Source: Teichococcus wenyumeiae
Lineage (GTDB): Bacteria; Pseudomonadota; Alphaproteobacteria; Acetobacterales; Acetobacteraceae
Reading direction: 5' to 3'
Assembly (NCBI RefSeq): GCF_003696345.1
Contig: NZ_RFLX01000012.1
Span: 62,001-126,000, forward strand
Length of the DNA stretch: 64,000 nt
Shown: in pieces, positions 54,020 through 62,076 of the stretch
How positions within the stretch are numbered: position 1 is the stretch's first letter
Layout of the letters: each line of letters opens with the position of its first letter
Notes under the pieces: generated by a model
What the model was told of the DNA's origin: nothing
The model's database searches: none
The model's input: only the letters and a program-made list of their open reading frames with translations
Program-made: the position numbers and the translations under genes

Positions 54020-55255
54020 ATGAGCCGGCCTGTGGTGGAACAGTTCAGCCTGCCCACCATCGGGCTGGCTGAGATCCGCGCCGCCGCCGCCCGCATCCAG
54101 GGCGCGGTGATCCGCACGCCCACCCTGCCCTCCCATGCGGTGGGGCGGGCGGTGGGCGCCGAGGTCTGGCTGAAGCTGGACAACCTGCAGGCCACCGGCG
54201 CCTTCAAGGAACGCGGCGCCGCCAACCGGCTGGCGCTGCTGACGGCGCGGGAACGCGCGGCGGGCGTCATCGCCATGTCCGCCGGCAACCATGCCCAGGC
54301 GGTGGCGCGCCATGCCTCGCTGCTGGGCATCGCCGCCACCATCGTGATGCCGAAATTCACCCCCTCCACCAAGGTGGTGCGCACCGAGAGCTGGGGCGCG
54401 CGCGTGGTGCTGCATGGCGAGACGCTGGCCGAGGCCGCCGCCCATGCGCATGACCTGGCGCTGCGGGACGGCCTGACCTTTATCCACCCCTATGACGACG
54501 CGGGCGTCATCGCCGGCCAGGGCACCATGGCCCTGGAGATGGTGGAGGACGCGCCGGAACTCGACACCCTGGTCTTTCCCGTGGGCGGCGGCGGGTTGCT
54601 GGCCGGCTGCGCCGCCGCCATGGCGGAGCTGAACCCGCGCCTGAAGGTCTATGGCGTCGAGGTCGAGGGCTATCCCGCCATGGCGCAGCGCCTGGCCGGG
54701 CAGCCAGTGGCCGTGGGCGGCCCCACCATCGCCGAGGGCATCGCCGTGCGGGACGTGGGCGAGGCGCCCTATGCCCTGCTGAAGCGCCTGGGCATCGAGG
54801 TGCTGGTGGTGCCGGAGCGCGCGGTGGAACAGGCCGTGGCCCTGCTGGCCGAGGGCGCCAAGGTGGTCGCGGAAGGTGCCGGCGCCGCCGGCGTCGCGGC
54901 GTTACTGACGCATCCGGGGCGCTTCGCCGGCCGGCGTGTCGGCACCACGGTCTGCGGCGGCAATATCGATGCCCGCGCACTGTCCAACGTGCTGCTGCGG
55001 CAGTTGCTGCGGGATGGCCGCATCCTGCGGCTGCATTTCGACATTCCGGACCGGCCCGGCGTGCTCTCCGATATCTCGAAGCGCATCGCCGATGCCGGCG
55101 GCAATGTCATCGAGGTGAAGCACCAGCAGCTCTTCGGCGCCCCGACCGTGCAGTCCACGGAGCTGGAGCTGATGATCGAGGTGCGCGACTCGGCCCAGGG
55201 CAATGCCATCATCGCAGCGCTGGAAGCCGGGCAATACGTGGTGCGGCGGGTCTGA
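54020..55255 (+). CDS. ilvA: threonine ammonia-lyase (PLP-dependent, with ACT domain)
   Basis: This enzyme deaminates threonine to 2-oxobutanoate for isoleucine synthesis or threonine breakdown. The 411-residue protein has the PLP lysine in TGAFKERGA (about 57-65), AMSAGNHAQAVA, the phosphate loop PVGGGGLLAG, and a C-terminal ACT domain (DIPDRPGVLSDISKRIADAG). The single ACT domain is the form with regulation by amino acids and is shorter than E. coli IlvA. It follows greA closely. The neighbouring Lrp-type gene is divergent in the other direction, so regulation by it is possible. Confidence 0.92.
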   Translation: MSRPVVEQFSLPTIGLAEIRAAAARIQGAVIRTPTLPSHAVGRAVGAEVWLKLDNLQATGAFKERGAANRLALLTARERAAGVIAMSAGNHAQAVARHASLLGIAATIVMPKFTPSTKVVRTESWGARVVLHGETLAEAAAHAHDLALRDGLTFIHPYDDAGVIAGQGTMALEMVEDAPELDTLVFPVGGGGLLAGCAAAMAELNPRLKVYGVEVEGYPAMAQRLAGQPVAVGGPTIAEGIAVRDVGEAPYALLKRLGIEVLVVPERAVEQAVALLAEGAKVVAEGAGAAGVAALLTHPGRFAGRRVGTTVCGGNIDARALSNVLLRQLLRDGRILRLHFDIPDRPGVLSDISKRIADAGGNVIEVKHQQLFGAPTVQSTELELMIEVRDSAQGNAIIAALEAGQYVVRRV

Positions 55256-55276
55256 GGACCCGCCCCGCCGGGCTGC

Positions 55277-55747
55277 CTAGAGCGGCACGCCCGGCATCTG
55301 CTTCGCGGTGTGGATGGTCTGCAGCGTCTGCACGCGGTTGACGGTGCTGTGCCCGGTCAGGCGCTGAGTCAGGGCGTTCTCATGCGCGGTGTCGCGCGCC
55401 ACGAGTCGCAGCAGGAAGTCGCCGCCGCCACGGATCATGTGGCACTCCCGCACTTCCGGCCAGGTCTTCACCTCATCCTGGAAGGCATCCAGCAGCGCCT
55501 GCTTCTGGCTCTCCAGCCCCACCAGCGCGAAGAAGGTGATCTGCCAGCCCAGTGCAACCGGATCGACTTCCGCGTGGTAGCCGCGGATGATGCCCGCTTC
55601 CTCCAGCCGGCGGACCCGCCGCAGGCAGGGCGGCGCCGATAATTCCACCCGCCGCGCCAGCTCCACATTGGTCATGCGGCCGTCCGATTGCAGCTCGGCC
55701 AGAATCTGGCGGTCGACCGCGTCAAGGTTATCTATGGATTCGGGCAT
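55277..55747 (-). CDS. Lrp/AsnC family transcriptional regulator
   Basis: This 156-residue Lrp-type regulator has an N-terminal helix-turn-helix (LDAVDRQILAELQSDGRMTN, then VELARRVELSAPPCLRRVRR) and a C-terminal RAM ligand-binding domain (EVRECHMIRGGGDFLLRLVA). Such proteins sense amino acids. Its stop is convergent to the ilvA stop, 21 bases away. Its start is divergent from trxB. I chose ATG 55747 over a TTG one codon upstream. The nearby ammonia-lyase gene hints at amino acid control, but that is inference. Confidence 0.92.
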   Translation of the reverse strand: MPESIDNLDAVDRQILAELQSDGRMTNVELARRVELSAPPCLRRVRRLEEAGIIRGYHAEVDPVALGWQITFFALVGLESQKQALLDAFQDEVKTWPEVRECHMIRGGGDFLLRLVARDTAHENALTQRLTGHSTVNRVQTLQTIHTAKQMPGVPL

Positions 55748-55887
55748 CAATTATACCGTTGGTTGCTCACGCGGCTCATGCAGCGCAATATCCTTGCATA
55801 GCCTCCCGTATTCAAGGCATCCGGGTTGCGGTGGAAGCCGATCTTGCCGATATCTTCCGTCTCGCGTGAGTTATCAGGACCAAGACC

Positions 55888-56862
55888 TTGCCCGAACTGC
55901 ATCATACCCGCCTTCTGATCATGGGCGCCGGCCCGGCCGGGTATACGGCGGCCATCTATGCCGCGCGTGCCGGGCTGCAACCCATGATTGTAGCCGGCAT
56001 GCAGCCGGGTGGGCAGCTGACCATCACCACGGAGGTCGAGAACTTCCCCGGTTTCGCCGCGCCGATCCAGGGCCCCTGGCTGATGGAGCAGATGCGCGAG
56101 CAGGCCGAGCATGTCGGCACCCGCATCCAGTACGACCTCATCACCTCGGTCGATCTCTCCCGCCGGCCCTTCCGCGCCGTGGGCGACTCGGGTGACATCT
56201 ACGAGGCCGAGGCGCTGGTGATCGCCACCGGCGCCCAGGCCCGCTGGCTCGGCATCCCGGGCGAGAAGGAGCTGTCGGGCTTCGGCGTCTCCGCCTGCGC
56301 CACCTGCGACGGCTTCTTCTACCGCGGCAAGGATGTGGCGGTGATCGGCGGTGGCAATTCGGCGGTGGAGGAGGCGCTCTACCTCGCCAACCTGGCCAAG
56401 AGCGTCACCCTGATCCACCGGCGCGACACGCTGCGCGCCGAGCGCATCCTGCAGAAGCGCCTGCTGGCCAAGGAGAATGTGACCGTGCGCTGGAACACCG
56501 TGACCGAGGAGGTGCTGGCGGAGACCACCGGCCGCGCCCCGGTGGCACGCGGGCTGGCGCTGCGGGACGTGAACACCGGCGAGCGGTCGGAACTGGCGGT
56601 GGAAGGCGTCTTCGTCGCCATCGGCCATTCCCCGGCCACGGGCCTGTTCAAGGGGCAGTTGGATATGGATGCGGAGGGCTATCTGGTGACCGAGCCTGAT
56701 TCGACGCGCACGAGCGTGGAGGGCGTCTTCGCCGCCGGCGACGTGCAGGACCGGGTGTTCCGGCAGGCCGTGACGGCCGCCGGCACCGGCTGCATGGCCG
56801 CGCTGGAAGCCGAGAAGTTCCTCGCCCTCAGCGAGGACCAGTCGCAAGCCGAAGCCGCCTGA
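55888..56862 (+). CDS. trxB: thioredoxin-disulfide reductase
   Basis: TrxB passes electrons from NADPH through FAD to thioredoxin. The 324-residue flavoprotein has the FAD motif IMGAGPAGYTAAIYAARAGL (about 11-30), NADPH motif VIGGGNSAVEEALYL, the redox pair Cys137 and Cys140 (CATC) and the late FAD motif VFAAGDVQD. Translation probably starts at TTG 55888; no in-frame ATG gives a full FAD domain. A LysR-type gene follows after 6 bases. Confidence 0.94.
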   Translation: MPELHHTRLLIMGAGPAGYTAAIYAARAGLQPMIVAGMQPGGQLTITTEVENFPGFAAPIQGPWLMEQMREQAEHVGTRIQYDLITSVDLSRRPFRAVGDSGDIYEAEALVIATGAQARWLGIPGEKELSGFGVSACATCDGFFYRGKDVAVIGGGNSAVEEALYLANLAKSVTLIHRRDTLRAERILQKRLLAKENVTVRWNTVTEEVLAETTGRAPVARGLALRDVNTGERSELAVEGVFVAIGHSPATGLFKGQLDMDAEGYLVTEPDSTRTSVEGVFAAGDVQDRVFRQAVTAAGTGCMAALEAEKFLALSEDQSQAEAA

Positions 56863-56868
56863 GCCGCC

Positions 56869-57765
56869 ATGCCGCTGGATTGGGACAAGCTCCGCGTCTT
56901 TCACGCCGTCGCCGAGGCCGGCAGCTTCACCCATGCGGGTGAATCGCTGAACCTCAGCCAGTCCGCCGTCTCGCGCCAGATCCAGGCGCTGGAAGAGGCA
57001 CTGCAGGTACCCCTCTTCCACCGCCATGCGCGCGGCCTGATCCTGACCGAGCAGGGCGAGAGCCTGAACCGCACGGTGCGGGAAGTCTTCGCCAAGCTGG
57101 CCATGACCGAGGCGCTGCTGACCGAGAGCCGCGAGCGCGCGGCCGGCCGGCTGAAGGTGACCACCACCACCGGCTTCGGCGCCACCTGGCTGGCGCCGCG
57201 GCTGAAGAAGTTCATGACACAGCACCCGGATGTGACGGTGACGCTGCTGCTGGACGATTCGGACCTCGACCTTGCGATGCGGGAGGCCGACGTGGCCATT
57301 CGCATGCATCCGCCGAAGCAGCCGGACCTGATCCAGCGCCACATCGCCACCTTCGGCTACAAGATCGTCGGTTCCGCCGACTACCTGAAGGGCGCCGGCA
57401 TGCCGCAGCGGCCGGAGGACCTCGATAACCACCGCCTGATCGTCTACGGCGACTACCGGCCGCCGGTGGAGAGCATCAACTGGCTGATCGAGGCCGGGCG
57501 CCGCGCCGGCAGCCCCCGCCGCGCGGCGGTGGAGGTGAACAGCCTGCCCGCCATCCTTTACGCGGTGCGGGCCGGGCTCGGGCTGGCAGCGATGCCGGAC
57601 TACATGAACGACGATCTGAACGAACTGACGACCGTGCTGCCGGATCTGAAGTCGCCCCGGATCGACGCCTATTTCGTGTATCCGGAGGAAATGCGGCACT
57701 CGAAGCGTGTTGGCGTCTTCCGTGACTTCCTGGTCTCGGAGCTGGCGGCGCTGAACGCTTCCTGA
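56869..57765 (+). CDS. LysR-family transcriptional regulator
   Basis: This 298-residue regulator has the LysR helix-turn-helix (LRVFHAVAEAGSFTHAGESL, then LSQSAVSRQIQALEEAL) and a substrate-binding domain of the periplasmic-protein fold (FGATWLAPRLKKFMTQHPDV). It lies 6 bases after trxB on the same strand, so it is likely made with it; a role in redox or stress control is inference. A structured region follows its stop. Confidence 0.92.
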   Translation: MPLDWDKLRVFHAVAEAGSFTHAGESLNLSQSAVSRQIQALEEALQVPLFHRHARGLILTEQGESLNRTVREVFAKLAMTEALLTESRERAAGRLKVTTTTGFGATWLAPRLKKFMTQHPDVTVTLLLDDSDLDLAMREADVAIRMHPPKQPDLIQRHIATFGYKIVGSADYLKGAGMPQRPEDLDNHRLIVYGDYRPPVESINWLIEAGRRAGSPRRAAVEVNSLPAILYAVRAGLGLAAMPDYMNDDLNELTTVLPDLKSPRIDAYFVYPEEMRHSKRVGVFRDFLVSELAALNAS

Positions 57766-57787
57766 ACCTGGCATGCGAAAGTTGCAT

Positions 57788-57948
57788 GGCCGATACGGCC
57801 AAAGGCAATAAGCGCATAGCCAAGACTTGGCTTATCATGGGCGCATCCGGCACTTGTCCGGAAAGGGTTGTGAAACCCTTCGTCTCCCAGACGTGAAGCC
57901 TCCCTGTATGACTGGCCTGGAAAACACTGTTTTCCGGGCCTTCTTTTT
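57788..57948 (+). ncRNA. candidate structured small RNA downstream of the LysR gene
   Basis: About 160 bases hold a row of hairpins: GGCC-gatac-GGCC (57788-57800), a 15-base palindrome centred at 57825 (57818-57832), TCCGG-N7-CCGGA (57846-57862), AAGGGTT-GTGA-AACCCTT with a GNRA loop (57863-57880) and CGTCT-CCC-AGACG (57881-57893). A strong terminator with T run ends it. CTCCC occurs in the third loop and CCTCCC unpaired (57899-57904), which resemble anti-Shine-Dalgarno motifs. No promoter is certain, so it may also be a processed 3' end of the LysR message. Confidence 0.5.
57914..57947 (+). terminator. Rho-independent terminator
   Basis: GGCCTGGAAAACA (57914-57926) and TGTTTTCCGGGCC (57928-57940) form a stem with one G-T pair, tightened to about 11 bp by the loop, followed by ttcttttt. 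It ends the LysR transcript or the RNA candidate before nepR. Confidence 0.9.
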
Positions 57949-57976
57949 GCGTGGGTTCCGCTGTTGCAATGCGGTC

Positions 57977-58000
57977 ACAGCGTGAAGGAAGACACGCTGT
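57977..58000. promoter_or_regulatory. perfect 8-8-8 inverted repeat upstream of nepR
   Basis: ACAGCGTG (57977-57984), eight bases, and CACGCTGT (57993-58000) are a perfect inverted repeat. It ends 3 bases before the GGAAC of the possible EcfG promoter. It may be an operator or a hairpin. Confidence 0.5.
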
Positions 58001-58003
58001 AAC

Positions 58004-58028
58004 GGAACTCTCACGACCTTCCTGTGTT
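58004..58028 (+). promoter_or_regulatory. EcfG-like promoter upstream of nepR
   Basis: GGAAC (58004-58008) and TGTT (58025-58028) are 16 bases apart, close to the general stress sigma factor consensus GGAAC-N16/17-CGTT (one mismatch). NepR genes are often under EcfG control. Transcription from here would begin near 58035, so the nepR start must lie later, as chosen. Confidence 0.5.
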
Positions 58029-58072
58029 GAGTGGAAGGCAACGGCGAAGGAGCGCCACGGCGCGGTGGCGGC

Positions 58073-58258
58073 ATGCAGGTTCAGGGCAGGAAAGATCACA
58101 AGGGCATGAAGCGGTACGGTCAGATGGTCTCAGTAGAACAGCGAGCCTTGGATCAGTGGACTCAGCGTGTCCTGAAAGATCAGTACGACCAGACGCTGGA
58201 GGAGCCCCTTCCGGAAGATCTGCTGGCTTTGGTGCGCCAGTTCCCGGAGCAGCATTAG
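58073..58258 (+). CDS. nepR: NepR-family anti-sigma factor
   Basis: NepR binds and holds the general stress sigma factor EcfG; the response regulator PhyR frees it. The 61-residue product has the family core QWTQRVLKDQYDQTLEEPLP then EDLLALVRQF, matching the NepR helix pair. The start is uncertain: ATG 58073 (chosen), ATG 58106 (50 residues), and GTG 58031 (75 residues) lie in frame. No PhyR or EcfG gene is nearby in this window. The promoter found just upstream fits stress control. Confidence 0.72.
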   Translation: MQVQGRKDHKGMKRYGQMVSVEQRALDQWTQRVLKDQYDQTLEEPLPEDLLALVRQFPEQH

Positions 58259-58320
58259 GCAGCACTAGCAAGTATTCCGGGGCATGGCTGATGCAGCCCT
58301 GCCCCGGATGCAGTTCGATA

Positions 58321-58560
58321 TTAATCTACAACTGAAGTCTCAGGGCGATCATCGCCCCGCGCCGTCTCGACGCGCCACTTACCCTCACTGTCCTGGTACT
58401 CGATCACCTCGGTCTCATCCGCCTGCTGCTGCTTGGCGGCAGCCGAGCGCGCGGCGGCGGCGGCGGCATCATGGGTCGGGTAGGATTCTGAGAAGGCGTC
58501 GCCGACCTTGTAGGCCCAGCCCCCATCGTGCTGCACAATATGATAGACAAGTTTCACCAT
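58321..58560 (-). CDS. DUF2188 domain-containing small protein
   Basis: This 79-residue protein begins MVKLVYHIVQHDGGWAYKVG and continues with FSESYPTHDAAAAAARSAAA, the typical DUF2188 pattern. It then has an acidic and Gln-rich tail. Its function is unknown. GGAGGAA lies 5 bases before the ATG, a strong ribosome site. It stands alone between nepR and a membrane protein gene. The frame extends upstream to 59064, but homology and ribosome site support this start. Confidence 0.75.
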   Translation of the reverse strand: MVKLVYHIVQHDGGWAYKVGDAFSESYPTHDAAAAAARSAAAKQQQADETEVIEYQDSEGKWRVETARGDDRPETSVVD

Positions 58561-58671
58561 GGCTTGTTCCTCCAGCCTGTATGAAGGTGAACGAGCCGTG
58601 CCCGGCGGGGGTTGCTCCATGACGCCACGCATGGGCTTGGCAAGCTGGAGCATGCAGGGTACCGCCAAGCC

Positions 58672-58998
58672 ATGGATACCTATGTCCCCGCGCTGATGCT
58701 GCTCTCCGGCGCCTCCTTCCTCAATTCCCGCTCCAACGTGCCGGAGCTGCGCCCGGCTTCGGAGGCCGCGGATACCGCCTGGAAGCTGCTGGCGCAGTTC
58801 AGCTTCCTGTTCTGGCTCGGATTGCTGATCTGGGGCGCCGTGATGCGGCCCTGGTTTGAGCCGGTGCTGGGCTTCGCCACCTCGCTGCTGTTCAACCTGG
58901 TGCTGGCGGTGCGGGGGCCGCGCCCGACCTGGCCGGGTCTGTCGATGATCATGGCCGTGGCCGGTATCGCGCTGGGGGCTTATCGTCTCCTCGGTTGA
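58672..58998 (+). CDS. small membrane protein of unknown function
   Basis: The 108-residue product has three or four hydrophobic segments (VPALMLLSGASFL; LLAQFSFLFWLGLLIWGAVM; FATSLLFNLVLAV; MIMAVAGIALGAYRLL). I recognise no family. It ends 14 bases before the dehalogenase start and is on the same strand, so the two may be co-expressed. ATG 58672 was chosen; an earlier in-frame start at 58612 would overlap the short divergent gap. Its expression is not proven by sequence. Confidence 0.55.
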   Translation: MDTYVPALMLLSGASFLNSRSNVPELRPASEAADTAWKLLAQFSFLFWLGLLIWGAVMRPWFEPVLGFATSLLFNLVLAVRGPRPTWPGLSMIMAVAGIALGAYRLLG

Positions 58999-59012
58999 AG
59001 GGGAGACGCCAT

Positions 59013-59909
59013 ATGCTGTTCGCGGATTTCGCGCTGGAGGAGCGGGTTGTTGAGGGGCAGGCATTGCGCCTGCGCCGGGGTGGCGACGGCCCGCCGCTGC
59101 TGCTGCTGCATGGCAATCCGCAGACGCATATGATGTGGCACCGCGTGGCGCCGGTGCTGGCGCGGCGTTTCACCGTGATCTGCCCGGACCTGCGCGGCTA
59201 TGGCTTTTCCGGCAAGCCGGGGGTGACGCCGGACCACGCGCCCTATGCCAAGCGCGCCATGGCAGCGGATATGCTGGGGCTGATGCGGCAGCTCGGCTTC
59301 CCCCGCTTCGGCGTGGTCAGCCACGACCGGGGCGCTCGCGTGGCGCACCGGCTGGCGCTGGATGCGCCGGAGGCGGTGGAGCGGCTGGCGGTGATGGACA
59401 TCGTGCCCACGCTGGAGCATTTCGAGCGCACCGACATGTCCTTCGCCATGGGCTACTACCACTGGTTCTTCCTGGCCCAGAAGCATGACCTGCCGGAGCG
59501 CATGATCCTGCGCGACGTGGAGGACTGGTTCGACCTGCAGACCAGCCGGGAGCCCAAGGACCAGGGCTTCTTCCACCCGGATGCGCGGGCGGATTACCTC
59601 GCCGCGCTGCACGAGGCCGGCACGGTCCAGGCCATCTGCGAGGATTACCGCGCCGCCGCCACCATCGACCTGGAGCATGACCGCGCCAGCCGCGCGGCGG
59701 GGGAGAAGATCCGCTGCCCGCTGCTGGCACTCTGGGGCGCCAAGGGCAAGATCGGTACCTGGTATGAGCCGCTGGAGATCTGGCGCAGCTATGCCGCCGG
59801 CCCGGTCAGCGGGCAGGCGGTTCCCAGCGGGCATTATCTGGCGGAAGAGGCACCGGAGGCCGTGCTGGCCCTGCTGGAGCCTTTCCTGGATGCGCCGGCG
59901 GGGGGCTGA
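59013..59909 (+). CDS. alpha/beta-hydrolase, fluoroacetate/haloacetate dehalogenase-like
   Basis: This 298-residue hydrolase has the motifs of fluoroacetate dehalogenase: LLLLHGNPQTHMMWHRVAP, DLRGYGFSGKP, the nucleophile Asp in SHDRGARVAHRLALD with the two carboxylate-binding Arg, the His-Trp pair in YYHWFFLAQK that binds the halide, and a late histidine in SGHYLAEEAPE. These sites are shared with haloacetate and epoxide hydrolases, so activity must be tested. AAGGGGAG precedes ATG 59013. Confidence 0.82.
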   Translation: MLFADFALEERVVEGQALRLRRGGDGPPLLLLHGNPQTHMMWHRVAPVLARRFTVICPDLRGYGFSGKPGVTPDHAPYAKRAMAADMLGLMRQLGFPRFGVVSHDRGARVAHRLALDAPEAVERLAVMDIVPTLEHFERTDMSFAMGYYHWFFLAQKHDLPERMILRDVEDWFDLQTSREPKDQGFFHPDARADYLAALHEAGTVQAICEDYRAAATIDLEHDRASRAAGEKIRCPLLALWGAKGKIGTWYEPLEIWRSYAAGPVSGQAVPSGHYLAEEAPEAVLALLEPFLDAPAGG

Positions 59910-59926
59910 GCCCCCCACCTTCGCCA

Positions 59927-60514
59927 TCAGGCGGCGCGGCGGTCGCCGTGGTTGCCCTCGCCCACTTCCTCGACGATCTTCGCCACGAAGGCGTCGAGGT
60001 CCTTGGGCGAGCGGCTGGTCACGATGCCCTTGTCGGTCACCACTTCCTTGTCCACCCAGGTTGCGCCGGCATTCTTCATGTCGGTCTTGATGGAAGCGAA
60101 GGAGGTCAGCGTCCGTCCCTTGGCGAGGCCGGATTCGGCCAGCAGCCAGGGGCCGTGGCAGATGGCGGCCACCACCTTGCCCTTGGCGGCAAAGTCCTGC
60201 ACCAGCTGCACCGCCTGCGGCTCGATGCGCAGCTTGTCCGGGTTTATCTGGCCGCCCGGCAGCACGATGGCGTCGTAATCCTCCGCCCGCACCTCGGCCA
60301 GCTTGCGGTCCACCTTGACCTTCTGGCCCCAGCCGGGCTTCGCGGCCTCGCCGTCCCAGGCGGTGATCTGGCCGGGCTCCATGGTCTTCTCCGGCGCCGC
60401 GACCTCGACGGTCGCGCCCTTGGCGCGGAGCTGCTCCACCGGCACCAGCAGTTCGGATTGCTCGAAGCCGTCGGTGGCGAGCACCAGGATACGGGCCTGT
60501 CGGATATCCGTCAT
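59927..60514 (-). CDS. DJ-1/PfpI family protein (YhbO-like)
   Basis: This 195-residue protein has the DJ-1/PfpI fold, with ILVLATDGFEQSELLVPVEQ at the start and the nucleophile cysteine in AAICHGPWLLAES (about 117). Family members act as proteases, glyoxalases or deglycases in stress defence; which applies here is unclear. The Glu near the N terminus (DGFEQSE) fits the usual catalytic set. It is a single gene, convergent with the dehalogenase. Confidence 0.86.
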   Translation of the reverse strand: MTDIRQARILVLATDGFEQSELLVPVEQLRAKGATVEVAAPEKTMEPGQITAWDGEAAKPGWGQKVKVDRKLAEVRAEDYDAIVLPGGQINPDKLRIEPQAVQLVQDFAAKGKVVAAICHGPWLLAESGLAKGRTLTSFASIKTDMKNAGATWVDKEVVTDKGIVTSRSPKDLDAFVAKIVEEVGEGNHGDRRAA

Positions 60515-60577
60515 GTTGCTCTCCTTTGTTGTGGCGTCAGGGAGAGAAACAGCCGGGCCGCGACAAGGTTTTGCAGA

Positions 60578-61078
60578 TCAGGGCAGCACGAAAGGCAGGT
60601 CTGTGACGCCGGGGTCCTTGCCGGCCCGGGTCAGCAGCGCATGCGCCTGGCCACGGTGGTGGTTCTGGTGCAGGAAGAGATGCGTGACCGCCAGCGCCAT
60701 GGGGCGCTCCAGATCCCGCGCCGCCGATTGGCTGTACCAGCGCAGGGTGCCGGCCAGGGTGGCTTCCTCCACCGCCCCGGCCCAGGCGGCGACGCGGGCA
60801 TCGGTGGCGGTACGGGCTTCCCGCAGCGCCTCGAAATCCGCGATCATCTCCGGGCTTTCGGCCAGCCCCACTTGCGGCGGCGGGCCGCCATCGAAGCGCG
60901 CCATCCAGGCCATGTCGGCCCAGACCAAATGGCAGAGCGTGCGGTGCAGTGAGCCGAAGAAGGCCCCCTCCTCACGCCGCCGCACCGCATCCGGCAGCCG
61001 GGCGGCGGCGGCGTAGAAGCGGCTGTTCATCTCGGCATTGTAGGCCGCCATCATCTGGCACCAGGCCGGAGTGATCAC
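60578..61078 (-). CDS. DinB family protein
   Basis: This 166-residue protein fits the DinB/YfiT four-helix bundle that binds a divalent metal. Candidate metal ligands are the His in LHRTLCHLVWADM and the HLFLHQNHHRGQ motif. Members are often damage-induced or thiol transferases; the substrate is not known. It starts at GTG 61078, overlapping the stop of the upstream acetyltransferase gene by 4 bases (GTGA), so they are coupled. Confidence 0.82.
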   Translation of the reverse strand: MITPAWCQMMAAYNAEMNSRFYAAAARLPDAVRRREEGAFFGSLHRTLCHLVWADMAWMARFDGGPPPQVGLAESPEMIADFEALREARTATDARVAAWAGAVEEATLAGTLRWYSQSAARDLERPMALAVTHLFLHQNHHRGQAHALLTRAGKDPGVTDLPFVLP

Positions 61079-62076
61079 GACTGCAGCGCCCGGTAGAAGA
61101 AGACCGTATCGTGCAGCTTCCCGGCGGCATCGCTGGCGAAGTTCGGCACGCGCCCGGCCTCCTGCCAGCCGAGGCTGCGGTAGAGCGCCTCCCCGTCGTC
61201 GCCGGCGCGGGTATCCAGGGTCAGCAAAGTGCGGCCGATGCCGCGTGCCGCCTGTTCCGCCCGCTGCATCAGCCCACGGCCGATGCCGCGCCGGCGGAAT
61301 TCGGGATGCACCAGCAGCTTGTCCAGTTCCGCCCGGTGGCGCTGGTTGGGGGGCGTGGCGAGGTTCAGTTGCACCGTCCCGGCGAGCCGCCCATCCACCC
61401 AGGCCACCAGCAGCAGCCGGTTGCCCATGGCGACATCGCCCGAGACCTTGCGCCAGAAGCCGCGCGCCGTGTCCAGCGACAGCGGCGGCAGGTAGGAGAC
61501 GCTGGCGCCGGCATCGACGCAGGCCACCAGGATATCGGCCAGCCGCCGCTCGGCGCTGGCGGCCGCGGCGGCGTCCACCGCCTCCACCACCACGCCGCGC
61601 ACCGGCTTGGCGTAGCGGAATTCCAGCGACTTCGAGATATCGTCGAGGATGCGGATGGAACCGGAGCGGACGAAGCTGCGCTTCTCATAGAAGCGGTGGG
61701 CGGCATCGAAGCGCGTATCGGTCCAGAGCACGATGCGCTCGGCACCCTGCTGGATCGCGTGGTCCTCCGCGCCGCCGAGCAGGCGATGCGCGAGGCCGGT
61801 GCCGCGCTGCCCCTTCTCGACATACATCTTGCAGATTTCCCAGGCGCGGTCGGAGCCCAGCGGCCGCGTGGCCACCATGCCGACCACCCTACCCTCCTGC
61901 TCCGCCACCCAGAGCGCGCCGCCGGCCTTGGTGAAGTAGGTGGAGAGGGCACGCAGTTCCGGCACCTCGCCGTCCACATCCAGGATGCAGTTGGGGTATT
62001 CGGACCAGGCATCGCCGATCAGGCGGATGAAGCCGGCCTCGTCGCTGTCGAGGCCGGGGCGGATGATGGTGCTCAC
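61075..62076 (-). CDS. tandem GNAT acetyltransferase (two domains)
   Basis: The 333-residue protein has two GNAT folds. The first (about 1-155) has ALWVAEQEGRVVGMVATRPL, the acetyl-CoA loop KGQRGTGLAHRLLG and FYEKRSFVR. The second (about 170-330) has LLLVAWVDGRLAGTVQLNL, HPEFRRRGIGRGLMQRAE and ALYRSLGWQEAGRVPNF. Both loops look able to bind acetyl-CoA. Substrates are unknown. It starts at GTG 62076, overlapping the stop of the aminotransferase gene. Confidence 0.83.
   Translation of the reverse strand: MSTIIRPGLDSDEAGFIRLIGDAWSEYPNCILDVDGEVPELRALSTYFTKAGGALWVAEQEGRVVGMVATRPLGSDRAWEICKMYVEKGQRGTGLAHRLLGGAEDHAIQQGAERIVLWTDTRFDAAHRFYEKRSFVRSGSIRILDDISKSLEFRYAKPVRGVVVEAVDAAAAASAERRLADILVACVDAGASVSYLPPLSLDTARGFWRKVSGDVAMGNRLLLVAWVDGRLAGTVQLNLATPPNQRHRAELDKLLVHPEFRRRGIGRGLMQRAEQAARGIGRTLLTLDTRAGDDGEALYRSLGWQEAGRVPNFASDAAGKLHDTVFFYRALQS

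Noticed and set aside
55749-55754. A perfect TATAAT on the minus strand just before the Lrp-type gene.
   Set aside because: It lies only two bases before the ATG, no good -35 precedes it, and transcription would start inside the gene.
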